A stretch of 64,000 bases of DNA from NCBI GenBank assembly GCA_949775045.1, contig OX459098.1, positions 21,682,375 through 21,746,374 of the forward strand. The letters run 5' to 3'. Below are positions 21,545-34,274 of the stretch, piece by piece. Every line of letters starts with the position of its first letter. The stretch's first letter is position 1. Under the pieces are notes generated by a model. The model did not search any database and was not told where the DNA came from. It saw nothing but the letters and a program-made list of their open reading frames with translations. Both the position numbers and the translations under genes were made by a program. The DNA comes from Metridium senile. Taxonomy: Eukaryota; Cnidaria; Anthozoa; Actiniaria; Metridiidae.

Positions 21545-24440
21545 TCGGCCATTTAATTTTAATATTATATTGCTCTTGATGCTCGGCTCATGCACCTGAA
21601 GTTTGCTTTAAAGCGACCACGCAATAATTCAAGTTGGAAGGTTGACTAAACAATCTATAAGCACAGCATCCCATGGTTTAGCGTTTTTAAATTATACTAC
21701 GGAATTGAATTCGTCTTGATCGGAAAAACTTGCGATGTTGTTAGAACGCCGAGGAATGATACCATAAACAGGAGCTAGCCGCAAAGGTTTGGTCGAGCGG
21801 CCATGTTTGTCTGTAGGTTCTTCTTCGTCGGAAGAACAGGGAAGTAGTGTTCAAAACAAGTGAATTTGTTTTTAGGAGGACCTACAAACATGAAAAGTGT
21901 TTTTTATTTAAAATAACTTTAAATTATTAATAGCACTGTTCTTCTTTTTAATAATTTGTAAAAAGAACATGATATGCAAGTCTGGTTTTCGGTTGTTTAA
22001 CCCTAGCTTTTTCCTGGAAGCGTTCCTGATTATGAACGGCGTTTGCAATAATGTCTTTGCCAACAAAAAACTTAATCTCGCTCTTTTTAGCGACAGCTAT
22101 TTAATATTTCGGAAAACCAACGACTACATGAAGAAACTTGAAGATTAAGCTTCAGAAAACATGTTTTTTTTCATGCTTTACTGCATGGGTTCGTCGAGGA
22201 GAGGCAATTGTTGATAGAGTAGTGGAGTTTTCTTGGCTAAAATCTATGTTTTTTACTGCGCAGTAAACTGACCCGCGCTTGAAAATGAGGCATTTATATC
22301 GCATATTCTCAAAGAAAAACAAAACTACATTTATACTGAAGATAGCTAGAGAGTGTAGTTATTTGTTCACTGACCTAGTAGTCACTCCTTAGACAGTTAT
22401 CGTCTAAAGACAACTGTACACTGTGATAGACTACCCCTTTTACCCCTTCACCCTGGAAAAAAATCTACAGCTCCCCCCCATACAAACAGGGTGCACTAAA
22501 ATAACCTCCTGTCAGCGCAATGGAATCGTAAGAATGTAAAAGGGACTCGAGAGTATTCGATCTTGCTATTAGTCATTAAGTTCTTGGAAGTAGCATCCCG
22601 TATCTTAAGCCGGACTTATTTGAATACGCACCTATTGTTTAGCTGTTGTGAGATTTGACATTCAAGGATTATAAGGTTATTATATGATGGACAAACCACG
22701 CCATCATTGTAAATCACTCTAACTTGAATACTTTACTTTCAGTTTGGTACCATACACAGAAAGAGAACAACTACATCATCACCCAACAGACCTGAAAGGA
22801 GAGTATACCCATCGCATACTATCAAGCTTGTTAAGGTAATTGTACTTAAAAACAAACATTTTATATTGAGAGTTTTAATCCCAAAACTATCACTGAACTA
22901 TTAATGCTCGCTTCAAAAGGAAAGACTGTTTATTCTTCCTGTATATCAATGTAGAAAAGCTGGACATACTTGTACGAATAATATGTTTCGAACAATATGT
23001 AAAATAAAACATGATATGCAAGACCGACTTTTGGTTGTTTGCCCTTTTTTCCTGGAAGCAACGAATTGAGAAGCTGGAAGGCACGAGAAGCTTCTTTGTT
23101 TATGAATCTATAATCACCTGGAAAATAAACAGACATTGACGGTTGATCGGCCGTCATTTCGAGCCCTGAGAATGTATTATTGATTTATATTTTGATATTT
23201 TTTTATATCTTAGTATTAGATAATATTTTAGTAGGCTAAAGTCAACTTATGTTTGTGCCTGGTTTCGTTTTTCTTATGGGCGGTCAAGCGTTTTTCACAA
23301 ATTAGTTTCTTTCTCAACTATTAAGTTAAACGTTTATCATGGCCAGCTCTATAATTTAATCTTTCCTCTTAATAAACCAACAATTTAAAATGATGTCAAT
23401 CTAAGTGGCTGCTTTCTATATAAGTTAGCGTGAGTCAAGCGATAAGCTGCTGTACTGTCACGCAAAGCCATCACGCGACCACAAATTAGTCACGCGAATT
23501 TAATGCGTTTTCTTTTTGTCTACAATGGACGAGGAAACAATATGGCACAACTATTCCTTTTGAAACTAGTGGTAAGAGTCGTCAATTTATGAATAGATAT
23601 AGTTAGCGTGAGTATATTGTAATCGGCCATTTAATTTTAATATTATATTGCTATTGATGCTCGGCTCATAGACATGAAGTTCGCTCTGAAGCGACCATGC
23701 AATAATTCAAGTTCGACGGTTGACTAAACAATCTATAAGCACAGCATCCCATGGTTTAGCGTTTTTACATTATACTACGGAATTGAATTCGACGTCTTGA
23801 TCGGAAAAACTTCGTGATGTTGTTAGAACGCCGAGGAATGATACCATAAACAGGAGCTAGCAAAGGTTTGGTCGAGCGGCCATGTTTGTCTGTGGGTTCT
23901 TCTTCGTCGAAAGAACAGGGAAGTAGTGTTCAAAACAAGTGAATTTGTTTTTAGGAGGACCTACAAACATGAAAAGTGTTTTTTATTTAAAATAACTTTA
24001 AATTATAGCACTGTTCTTCTTTTTAATAATTTGTAAAAAAAACATGATATGCAAGTCTGATTTTCGGTTGTTTAACCCTAGCTTTTTCCTGGAAGCGTTC
24101 CTGATTATGAACGGCGTTTGCAATAATGTCTTTGCCAACAAAAAACTTAATCTCGCTCTTTTTAGCGACAGCTATTTAATATTTCGGAAAACCAACGACT
24201 ACATGAAGAAACTTGAAGATTAAGCTTCAGAAAACATGTTTTTTTTCATGCTTTACTGCATGGGTTCGTCGAGGAGAGGCAATTGTTGATAGAGTAGTGG
24301 AGTTTTCTTGGCTAAAATCTATGACTTTTACTGCGCAGTAAACTGACCCGCGCTTGAAAATGAGGCATTTATATCGCATATTCTCAAAGAAAAACAAAAC
24401 TACATTTATACTGAAGATAGCTAGAGAGTGTAGTTTCATT
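21545..24440. repeat. Third subunit of the local repeat, diverged
   Basis: From about 22357 the sequence again matches the start region of copy A (gacctagtagtcactcc) and carries a third MTADQPSM block (22930-23157) with an 18-bp in-frame deletion. About 21830-22340 and 23885-24430 are a further direct duplication of each other (for example gaacggcgtttgcaataatg in both). No gene recognised. Confidence 0.75.
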
Positions 24441-25339
24441 CTACGACCGTTGAGTGTTCGAAAAGTATTTAAAAGAATATCAGATGCCTAATATTCACTC
24501 CGTTTGACGAATAGGTGCCCGGTTATGTGCTATACGCAAATCACAGCCATTACAAAAGCATAAATACACTGAAAAGTAATGACTTTACACAAAATTATCG
24601 ACCAAAATTGCTTGAAAACACTCATCTAATGAATTCTCAGTATTTGTCTTTTGAATCAGTATTGTTTATATCATGGAACACTGTACTACGGCAAATAAAG
24701 TCGTCACTGCAGTTCGCACATATGCAAGTGAAGCTGAAAAGTAGCAGCACTTCAAACATTTCAAATAGTTTCATATTCCCAATTCTTCAAAAAAATAAAC
24801 AAAGAACATAGCAAATTATAGAGCAAAATATTGTTAAAGGAAAGAAAATATGTTTTTAATTTGTTTATCTAACTTTATTGTGAATTACCTTGACCAAATG
24901 CACTTTTATAACGCGGCACTAAACTTGGCAGTATTCAGTATTCTACCAAATAAATTTGCTTTTTCATGAACAAATATCAGAGAGCTCTTGTTCCAATGAG
25001 AGAAAATATAGTTTTTACAAACCGAATTGGCACGAAACTGGGCAATATTAAATCATTTCCTACAACTTAATTCACTTAGTAAGTCTTCATTTTCAAAACA
25101 ACTTTAAATTTTTCTACTTCTAGAGCATTTTTTTACTCTCTTCTAAAAATATGAAATAATACTACCTCATATTAATTTTGTATCTTTTCTTATCAATTAA
25201 CTTTCTTGTATATTTGTGTATATAATAATTAGCAACATAAAGACTGGGGGATATAAACTAGAAAACTTACCACTTAACTTAGTCCTCAAGCTCAACTTTT
25301 ATATGTAAAATTTTAAATAATACTATCTGTATATACATG
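24441..25339. other. Left flank of the 27-kb insertion; duplicate of 58234-58620
   Basis: From about 24896 the sequence (gcacttttataacgcggcac; ctaccaaataaatttgcttt) matches sequence at about 57280 and 58234-58620. A 98-codon plus-strand frame at 24515-24811 has no recognisable motif. Confidence 0.5.
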
Positions 25340-25461
25340 GCAATCAGTCCGGAATATAGTCTTATTTGGCGAGATTTCTAATTAGCGAACTGTCCAATCA
25401 GGTACCGAAGTTTTGCCGTTACGTCATATCACGTCACTAACATGAACGAAACAAAACATCC

Positions 25462-25472
25462 AAGATGGCGGC
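25462..25472 (+). promoter_or_regulatory. YY1-like initiator motif AAGATGGCGGC
   Basis: AAGATGGCGGC is a YY1-type core motif that in animal genes commonly lies at or just downstream of transcription starts. It lies ~120 bp inside the left end of the 27-kb insertion. The element end may supply a plus-strand promoter; transcription is inference. Confidence 0.35.
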
Positions 25473-25475
25473 CGC

Positions 25476-26950
25476 AAAGGCGGATTGCAAATATAGGAGA
25501 ACTATATGATCTAAAGCTCGTGTCTAAGTCAAACTGCCGTAAATATTTCTACGTTTTTAGGAAATGGACATTTATATTTAACCTTCGGGGTGTATGAAAT
25601 GTATTGCTCAGCTTTATAAGGCGTTTTATCGTTGGAAAGACAGTGGTATAATTTAAATTTTTTATTAATCCAATCGAGTCAAATCAAGTCTTCGCCCGTC
25701 GGTGAATTTTAACGCCAATGGATATTAGTTATCCTATTCAGAATGCTTAAGTACCATAGGAGAAGTGAGGTAAGGCTTATCTGGCCTAATTGTTAGTGTT
25801 TCTTGACTTGAGCAATAATTCAGCTCGTTTATGATGCAATTCGAATCTGTTTATGTTTGATATTTTTCATTGAGATAGACGTACTCACTGAACTAGATTC
25901 GCTTTAAAGAAAGAAAAAGATAAACTAAATGTATGGAGCATATTTAAGGTTATTATTTTCTAAAATTGTCAGCTTGTCCTGGAATAGTTAGATTCGCTTT
26001 GCCTTTTGCTTATTTTAATTCAGTGCACTACCAAATAAATTCTCAAACCCTGTCTTGCTTTTATTATAGCGTTCAATGCATAAGCTTATTAAAAATTACT
26101 TCACAATGGATTTTTCAACATATTCATCATGAAAAAAACTTTTGACTTACACTGTAAATCCATTCAATCATGAATTATTTGGCATATTGTTTGGCATGCA
26201 TATGAAATCTACAAGTTTGTGCTTTGGACTTCTTTAATTCAATTCACAATATAAAAGAATAATCAACAACATGCAAAAACAATATCATCAATTTAAATTT
26301 TTATTTAAAGTGACTTCATTTTCATTACATCCTGCAGCAGTTTTATCTGAAAACAAATGGACGTACAATTATATCAGACATTGAATTGGTAATAAAGTGA
26401 CAAATAAGAACACAAGGCAGTGACTGTCATTGTTTTTAAATCATTTATACTGATAACTCATCCTGATAAACTGGAAAGGCCTAACCTTTTTTATCTCTTA
26501 TTCACACTTAAAAAAGCAATAGAATCAGCATACTGCATGTTTGTACTTTATTACTGTGGTTCCTCTATTAAGCGGTCACCCTCAGGACTTTCCAAAGTGG
26601 CTGCTTAATAGAGGTTGGCCGCTAATTAATAGAGATATAGAATAAGTATCTCTAGGATTAGATTTGGGACTTTTTATTGTGGCCGCCTATAGTTGTTGTA
26701 CCACTGTGTTTTCTTTTTTTGAGTATATGGATATTTTGTGCAACTATTTACATATTGCATGTGTACTTCGATCCATATTTGATACTTTTTATATCCAGTA
26801 CTGTACTAAGATAACCATTTCAATTTTCTTGTATCATAAAGAGTTTCATTACAATTTTGAAATAAAGTGTTATTTTTGTCAATATTATTATCATTTTTAT
26901 TATCATTAAATTGTTGTTGATTAGTTCTGAATAAAAGTTTTTATTATATT
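25476..26950. other. Gene-poor left interior of the 27-kb insertion
   Basis: No gene recognised. A short piece at about 26560-26640 (cctctattaagcggtcaccc and ttaatagaggttggccgct) resembles the ends of the Tigger-like MITE at 38439-38901. From about 26870 the sequence becomes AT-rich, includes aataaaag, and leads into a microsatellite, as at a LINE 3' end. Confidence 0.35.
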
Positions 26951-27068
<118 letters not shown>

Positions 27069-27149
27069 GAGTGGTTTTCATTAGCCCATGAAAAAAGTGT
27101 AATAGGGAAAGAGTAATAAAATGTATTTAATGTTCATAATTTACTTCAA

Positions 27150-27780
27150 AACTTGGTAACTGTAAATCTGTACTCTCACAAACCTGCAAGAAATATCTGC
27201 TCATCTTCTCACTTGTTGCTATCCTCAAAGTCATACAATATCAAGTCATATGGTCTACGGTCTTTATCTCAGATGCTGCTCCTCTACTTTGGAACTCTCC
27301 ACCTCCTGGGAGGGGTACTCCCTTTGTTCAAGTGGTAGGGGTGATCGGCGTACCTTTTAGGGTAAAAATGTTCCCTGTGCGTACCTTTTAGGGTCCTTTT
27401 AGGGTTCTGGCTCAAAAATCAGTTACGTAACATGATTTCATACCTAAAAGAGTCATTTTTACTCTGTTTGGTTGTTTTGTTGGGGTAGAATTCGACAAGG
27501 CTTTATCAGTTATTTTTATCTGTGCGTATCTTTTAGGGGTCGTTTTCAAAACCTCCGCCGATCACCCCTACCACTTGGACAAAGGAAGTACACCCCCGGG
27601 CTCCATGCCACCTCCTTCAACTAAAGACATTTCAAGTCTATCTTTCTTCGAGTCAAATATCAAAACTCATTTGTTTAAATTAGCTTTTTCATTGCTATCA
27701 TATCCATTTTTTATTTTAAGCGTTTAAAACAGACATGTATAAGCGCTATACAAGCCATATATATAATCATATATATATTA
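27150..27780 (+). mobile_element. LINE (L2-like) 3' fragment interrupted by a MITE
   Basis: Coding remnants in shifting frames read YNIKSYGLRS and APLLWNSPPP before the MITE. They continue after it with PPSTKDISSLSFFESNIKTH and LFKLAF. This is the usual C-terminus of L2/CR1 reverse transcriptases. The 3' UTR ends with aagcgctatacaagcc and an AT repeat. Confidence 0.7.
27307..27607. repeat. 301-bp MITE inserted in the LINE fragment
   Basis: Inverted arms of ~45 bp share caagtggtaggggtgatcgg at the left and its complement at the right. CCACCTCC flanks both sides (27299-27306, 27608-27615), an 8-bp target duplication suggesting a hAT-type MITE. The interior repeats gtaccttttagggt. Confidence 0.7.
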
Positions 27781-28729
27781 TTGGTCAGGCACGAAGTGCC
27801 ATGACCTTAGGATTACAAACCAGCTTCCGAATGTCAAGAAAATGACATCGGAAGCAACGAAGAACCAACGAACAATCGCGAATAGAATCGAAGTATTAGC
27901 GATTCTACGTCGATGTGTTTTCGGATAGTTAGTGAGCATTCGAGAGGTTTTCCGGACGTCCAATTTTCTTAAGAATGTAGGGATTTCTGTCGGTTTTCAA
28001 GGGTTCGTTTTTTCCTTTCGGAATGTTATCGGTAAAGCACATGGGTCGCACATGGAGAAATAAGGACTACTTCAATCGTCAGCCCCCTTTCTACGCAAGA
28101 CGCCGAACTGTTTGGATCGTAGGGAAAACGTAGACATACTGAGGTGAGTATAGACTGCTAGAAAGCAAATTATTTAATAGAACTGTTCTAAATTACCGAA
28201 CTGAATAATTACTTTGTGCTTTTTTACGTGTTCTGTTTTTATTTAAGCTACTCGAACAAGTCGAGAAAGCTTTGTGCGTGCCTGCGATCACGTTTACGAA
28301 CTCAGTGACCTATAAAGCTTACTTTACGCTTGAAAATATCTTATTATTTGAAATCATTGTACCATAAAATATATAAACAGCATCATGACTTACATAATAC
28401 AATGTAGAAACGTAAAAGCCATTAAAAATCGTAAGCTCAATTCATTAAAGCTATGGAAACCAAACAAACAACATTCAAAGCCATGCATAACACGTGTAGA
28501 TTGTCAACTTACGCTGTCAAAAATAACGCAAACATTACGAAACGTGTCGGAAATCATCACTTTATTTCCACTTAAAGCTCAAATCATTAAACTGTGTAAT
28601 TGTTTTATTAAAAACTTACATTTTGTTAAAGCACTAGTTCGTTTCAGCGGGACAAACCTGAACGTATGCTTGAATGTTTACAGTAATGTCGTTCAACTAT
28701 TTTATTAAATTCAAATCTATTTTTTTTAG
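27781..28729. other. Gene-poor stretch before the duplicated mini-exon
   Basis: A 107-codon plus-strand frame at 28385-28708 has no recognisable motif and ends just before a splice acceptor, so it may be intronic. No repeat identified. Confidence 0.3.
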
Positions 28730-28786
28730 CTCGCACAGCAGCATACTCGAATGATGAAATTGATTTTGAACAAAACATCAACAAAG
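28730..28786 (+). other. Candidate 57-bp phase-1 mini-exon (duplicate of 34544-34600)
   Basis: A T-rich acceptor (tttttttag) and a GTATGT donor bracket 57 bp that read RTAAYSNDEIDFEQNINK. The exon at 34544-34600 is the same length and phase and reads HTTENWDDELDSEQNTKK. The intron sequences after both are also alike (accaaccat, then ggacagcaaaac). It is probably an upstream or duplicated exon of the RPA-like gene; the intervening piggyBac-like element is a later insertion. Confidence 0.5.
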
Positions 28787-29159
28787 GTATGTATAATTAA
28801 CCAACCATATGGACAGCAAAACCTTATTATAGAACACAATTCTAAAAAAAGTGTAAATCTTCATCCAAAATTCTGAAAAAATACCCCAAAAGGGACTTGT
28901 ATTTGCACAAGATAGACAGGTATGCTCCAACCAATAATGTATTATTTTGGTGCAATGTATTATCACATCTAAGACCAAAAGCATTACTGGGACAATAAGA
29001 AATTTGCTAATTTCATGCAAATTTCATGTTAATCTTATTAGCTCTACTTCCCGTACGGACCTTTTTAGCCTGACAGAGACAAAACACAGCCTTAATCTGG
29101 CCTGAACACCGTTCTGATGGCAGAACGTGAGCCGAACATGAACCTGACAAAATCCAATT

Positions 29160-29510
29160 CAGGTTCTGAGCTAACGAGCCTAACACATTATGGCTGATGT
29201 TACGGTCCTGAACAGTCGGACAACACTCTAACACGAACCTAACACAAGCCTAACACCAATATAAAATCCGAATCAGGCTCTGAGCTAACGAGCCTAACAC
29301 ATTATGGCTGATGTTACGGTCCTGAACAGTCGGACAACACTCTAACACGAACCTAACACAAGCCTATTAACACCAATATAAAACCCGAATCAGGCTCTGA
29401 GCTAACGAGCCTAACACATTATGGCTGCATGTTACGGTCCTGAAAGTCGGACAACACTCTAACACGGACCTAACACAAGCCAACACCGATATAAAATCCG
29501 AATTAACACT
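29160..29510. repeat. ~120-bp tandem units at the left of piggyBac-like copy 1
   Basis: Three units share ctgagctaacgagcctaaca and gttacggtcctgaa. They are also present in copy 2 at about 45485-45830. Confidence 0.85.
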
Positions 29511-29604
29511 TGTGAAACTAGTATCTAATTAGCTGGTTAGCGTGTGAAACCAAAGTTTTTTCTTTATACGCATAAATTATCGTTGATAAATTGTCGTGTG
29601 ATCA

Positions 29605-32600
29605 GCATATGGGCATTTTGTCTGCGCATGCTCGTGTAAATGGAACGAAAAGGAATGCGGTCGCCATTTTGTTTGCAGAAAGCGTTCTTTGGGTTTTCTA
29701 TGGAACGATCTAAGAACCATAGGGCTTTCGATGGAAGAGTTTGATTGGAAATCCAATCTACTTACATAGAGCAAGCGCTTCAGGATATCAACAATGCGAT
29801 CATGTATTTATTTGGATAGAAATAAGTCGTCAAAATGTGCTCAAAAAGCAAAAACCTCGAGAGAGGACTTTCTTTGCTGTTGTCGTTTTCCTACATCCAG
29901 CTATTATTTTGAAGAAATCTCAATTAGAGGTGAGTAATTATGTAATGGTGTTTTAAAATTGCCCAAACACTAGTCTTGTCTTGAAGCCGATGATCTAAAA
30001 TATATTGTTGTTTAAACGAGAAATTTGAGGATTGGCCAATTTTCACTCATTTGCAATACCAATTTACTCAAAATTTTTACCGTCCCCCACGTTGGAAATG
30101 GCCTTTATAACAAACCTTTTTACTTTATCTTTGCAGGGGTATAGCTTTTTTGCTTCTTAAAAGTGCATAGCTATGTGGTTTTAAAGGAATACTGAAGACC
30201 ACCCAAACTATCTTGCATATTTGTCAGACAAGGAGTATTTTTCTCTGCCATGGTTTACGAAGATCGTCAAGTTATTGATCGTCAAATTGCATTGCACAAG
30301 GTAACTTAAGTGTTTAAATATTGTTGTCTATTTTCTGATTTTTAGTCACCTCTTCTAAATTCACGCAGTCATATTTTTAGCTCGAAGACATTTATACGCT
30401 GAAAATTGCATTCACTCAGTACTACCTCGAATCAAAAAACATGAAATAAGTTGAAATTTTTACCGTCCCCCAGCTTTCTTTTTGTCATCATTTTGATGCT
30501 AATAAATCAAAGAATAACTTGTGTTATTTATTGGTCATAAAAAATTGCACAGCTCTTGTACGGGCAATCCAAATTGACCACTTTGAAAACGTCTCGATAT
30601 GTATTTGTGATCACGTGAGCATTCGAACTCATTGTTGAATGTTTATGATTGAAGACGACGTTTTATGTTTCCAAAATTACTGTTTTTTCACACTTAATCA
30701 TTTTTGTACATAAATGTTTATAGATTAATTTTTGCACATTCTTGTTCCATGCAACCACAAATCATTCTCTTTCACTGTATATATATATTTTTTCTATTTA
30801 CCATGGCTCTCAACCAGAGTAATGTTCATGCAAAATATAGTTTTGGTATGAAATTATATAAGTATAAAAATTACACTATTTAATATAACACCTATATGTT
30901 TCAAATAGACTATTGTGCTCTAAATTGCTGTAATAAACTAACTTGTGTCCCATATAACACTGTATAATACCTAATACCATAACCATAATTCAATTATTTC
31001 AGTTATAGGATAGCCAAGCAATCCTGCATGACCATGATCTGAAGGTTATGTTAAAATTACTGACTCTTCCAGTGACACTATAAGCAATTATAGTCATGCA
31101 TTTATAGTCATCCAGTAAATTAAAAAATGTGCCATATCACTACATCTTTCACAAACTTAGCAATAGCTGTGTCTAGCCTCGATACAAAACCTCTAAAAGT
31201 AAACTTGCCCTGCAAGGCTTAGGGAGTGCAGCAAATTTGCTTTTAGAGAAATTAATAAATTTATAAAAAGGATGAAAGAAACTGATTATATGTTCTCTAC
31301 TATTCAGGGAAATATGCAATGGACCAATTACTAGAACAACAGACAAGAGGGATGGTTGTGGCACCAAGGCTTTGCTGGAATTCTCAATTATATAATTTGT
31401 TGTCAGTGGATATGTATACGTCGAGTGATCATAGGAATTATTGACTGTACTTAGGTTGTGGAGGTCACACATAATGCCAGGGTTATTGCTATCAAATAAT
31501 CTTTAGATTCATAAGCATTTTTTCTACAACCAAATTGTTATGGCTAATCACCAGGCTGTATAACAACACAGTTTGTCATGTATTCAAGTAGACAATGTCA
31601 TATGTGGCATTGAAATCTTCTCTTGACTTTAGTTTTAACTCAATAAAATCAAGCAAGTTAAAATATCATTGTTCTCACTTGTCATTTTGACTAAACTGAA
31701 GAATATTTATTATTTGTCGGTCATGTTCTTGGTTGGAAAAGGCACAAGTCAACCAATTGAGCATGCTCATAGCATGTTTCACTAAGAGTATGCATGCTTA
31801 GATGTGAAGAAGAAGAAGTGACTATATTTTGACATTCATTTATGTTTAGCCCATTATGCTCTTGCATTTTATACGTCTACTTGATTGGTATGGCTTGTAT
31901 ATTTTTGAATACTGCTCACTACAATTGTGTACAATGTCTTAACTTGTGTGAATTCATTTTTTCTGGTCTTTTGTTTTGATTAACAATAACAGCCATTGAT
32001 TTCTTTAAATTTCATTGCCAATAAAGGAATCAAAAGAGCTATGTTGCAGGTTATTCGAAAGGTCTGTAAGGATTTTGTGTGCAGTTTTCCTTGAACAAGT
32101 GTTGTCAAGTACAATGCATGTGCTGAGTTACCAACCCATTCTGGATGTAGATATAATTATTTGTTTGCATAATTGCCAACTAATAAATTTAAAAAAAAAA
32201 AAACATTTTCGCAAAAATTTCGCAAATGAATAAATCCATGAATTTTGTAATTCATTTTAAATAGTATTAACGTGGTGAAAGGTTTTTCCGAGACATGTTT
32301 GCAGGTTTCTGTGATCTTCATGATTCAATTTATTTTCGTAATTTCTGTCCCAAAACACGTCCGAAAATCTGCCTAAAACTCCTAATTTTGGAAAACATCA
32401 CACTGGTTTTTTTTCCACACACTACACAACCAGTTCGAGACCTATGGCTCACACTAAAAATGCTGATAAACAAGAGGAAAGTAAATAAAACGCTTGTTAT
32501 ATTTCGCCATTGCCGATAGCTTGTTTATGTTTTTGCGAAGTGCAGGCGCATGTCAGCGGTTAATAAAATCAAAATTGGATTTTTCTGAGCGTGCGCAGAC

Positions 32601-32615
32601 AGAATGCCTACATGC
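29605..32615. mobile_element. 3.0-kb MULE-like insertion with 11-bp TSD
   Basis: The ends are 29-bp imperfect inverted repeats (left GCATATGGGCATTTTGTCTG, right in inverted form GCATGTAGGCATTCTGTCTG, both continuing cgca-gctc). TCGTGTGATCA is present on both sides (29594-29604, 32616-32626) and only once at the matching uninterrupted place in copy 2 (about 45919-45929). An 11-bp duplication fits the Mutator-like range. No transposase recognised. A motif accgtcccccac recurs inside. Confidence 0.85.
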
Positions 32616-32894
32616 TCGTGTGATCACGTTTTTAACCAATCATTTTTCTGATTTTTTTCACGTGATAGAAGTCACGCTAGACCGATTTTAAAATTACGAC
32701 CATTGCGAGAACCTCAATGGCGTCGTTCACACGGTATAAGTTAGCTTTTGTGAGCTCTTTAGTCAACATTTTGCAATGATTTAAGCAAGGAAATTGCAAA
32801 ACAATCTTGTTGGTTTGTATAATAGTAGGTGAGTTTTGTAATAAAGTCATTTAAAACAAACTATTAACGTGAATTTGTTCTTAAAGTTTTAAAT

Positions 32895-33155
32895 ATGTCC
32901 GCTAACAATGAGGTTGATTTAAATGTACTTTTTCACTCTGATGACAAAGAAGATTTCGAAGGTTTTGGTCCTGATGAGATCCAAGAAGCTTTTCAGCAGT
33001 ATTTAGGGTGAGTGAGTGAAGAAGACAGCGATGAAGATGAGGAAAACACCGATGATACTGCTTGCGAAGTGGGCACCGAATTCGAGGACGAAGGCAAGCA
33101 TGGAAACCAACAATATATATATGTAGGAGCAAATTACCGCCTGAATCAGGCCTGA
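32895..33155 (+). pseudogene. Acidic N-terminal exon of a piggyBac-like transposase, copy 1
   Basis: The plus frame starts MSANNEVDLNVLFHSDDKED, continues FEGFGPDEIQEAFQQYLG, and meets TGA at 33009-33011. Beyond that stop the same frame stays open with VSEEDSDEDEENTDD to 33155. Acidic FEGF-type N-termini are typical of piggyBac-like transposases. The TGA may be a nonsense change, or part of a splice donor (G|GTGAGT). The DDE catalytic region is absent. Confidence 0.5.
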
Positions 33156-33550
33156 CTACAGCCTGATTATTCGCGATGATTGACAGTGCTCTTTCAATGC
33201 TCTTGTCATGCTCTTGTCACGCTTCGATCGCTTTTTGCAACGCTTTAAATGTTAGGCCCTTGTTATGCTCTTTTTATGCTCTATTTCATGCTGTGTTCAT
33301 GCTCTTTTTTGCTCTTGTTAGGTTCTCTGACTTTCGCTCTTGTTTGGTGGTTGTTAGTTTCGTGTTCGGCTGATTTGTCCGGCCATTGTTAGGCTCGTGT
33401 CCGGTCAAACATTTCCGTACGGGTTGTTCTGCTGTGCATTTGTATTTGTCTACATAAAAATATTACACAAAGAATACCCAAAATCCCTTTCAGCCTTAGC
33501 TGGTGTGATGTGACCATTTTGAACCCGAAAACATTTTTTTAAATAAGGTA

Positions 33551-33940
33551 TACACCTAATTGCAAGAATGTTGTCTTATAAAAATAAAAAATAAACATTA
33601 GAGTACAAATATTAAAAGTGTGCAACATAAATACCACTAAATACGGCTAAACTATGCAAATTATTTTGTTCTCTATTGTTTAATCAACACTATTTAGTGG
33701 TAAATAGTACAAAGTATTGCACACTTTTAGTGTTTGTACTCTATAAAAATAAAAAGGAATTAATTAAAAGACAAAAGAAAGACATTCAAGCTCAAACAGT
33801 GGCTTAAGGGATTAATTAGAAGACAAAAGAGCTGGTTCAGCTTGAATGACTTTCTTTTGTCTTTTAATAAATTCCTATTTTTTATTTTTATAAGTTTTAT
33901 TTTTTATTTTTATAAGACAACATTCTTGCAATTAGGTGTA
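33551..33940. repeat. Multi-level palindromic MITE (TA-flanked)
   Basis: Outer arms share TACACCTAATTGCAAGAATG and its complement (with ttgtcttataaaaataaaaa beyond), flanked by TA. Inside are two further separate inverted repeats: agagtacaaa...aaaagtgtgcaa with its complement (about 33598-33743), and aggaattaattaaaagacaa with its complement (about 33757-33888). Three hairpins are thus packed into 390 bp. Confidence 0.8.
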
Positions 33941-34044
33941 TATACACAAAGTTAAACCTCTTCATTGCACAGTTACCTAACCTCAACAGTACTTGAAGTA
34001 AAGTTGTATATACCACCATAATTTTTGTATTTTGTATTTTTATT

Positions 34045-34112
34045 TTAAGCGCTTAGAACAGACTTGAATAAGCGCTATATAAGCTACATACATTATTATT
34101 ATTATTATTATA
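34045..34112 (+). repeat. L2-type LINE 3' tail with (ATT)n
   Basis: aagcgcttagaacagact and aataagcgctatataagc are followed by ATT repeats, as at the LINE end near 27720-27760. Confidence 0.6.
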
Positions 34113-34211
34113 ATAGTCCAGTTTCGAGATCTCTTTACAGTAACATAGTGTTAACCTCTTTAATGTATTCCTCATAAATGTAGATGTCATCTTTTTTTTT
34201 TCACTCATCAG

Positions 34212-34274
34212 AACCAAGACCAGGACCATCAACTCAAACAGCCAATGAACTCTTTGATTTAACACAATCAACAG
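34212..34274 (+). other. Candidate phase-1 exon upstream of the RPA-like gene
   Basis: Acceptor cactcatcag and donor GTACC bracket 63 bp that read PRPGPSTQTANELFDLTQST, in phase 1 at both ends. It joins in frame to the exon at 34544-34600. Confidence 0.45.

Larger units (their letters stand above)
29051..33422 (+). mobile_element. piggyBac-like element with CCGTACGGA ends, copy 1 (interrupted)
   Basis: The ends are short inverted repeats (CCGTACGGA). The left subterminal part has three ~120-bp tandem units. The right part has repeated tgctctt-type motifs and an acidic coding exon. Apart from a 3-kb insertion this copy is nearly identical to 45379-46735. Flanking sequence near copy 2 (TTAAC before, GTAAA after) is compatible with a decayed TTAA site. 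The acidic N-terminal exon resembles piggyBac-like transposases, but the catalytic region is absent. Confidence 0.6.

Noticed and set aside
32902..33132. Minus-strand 76-codon frame rich in His, Cys and Leu (also at 46205-46435)
   Set aside because: It is the antisense of the acidic transposase-like exon; the plus-strand reading has the recognisable composition.
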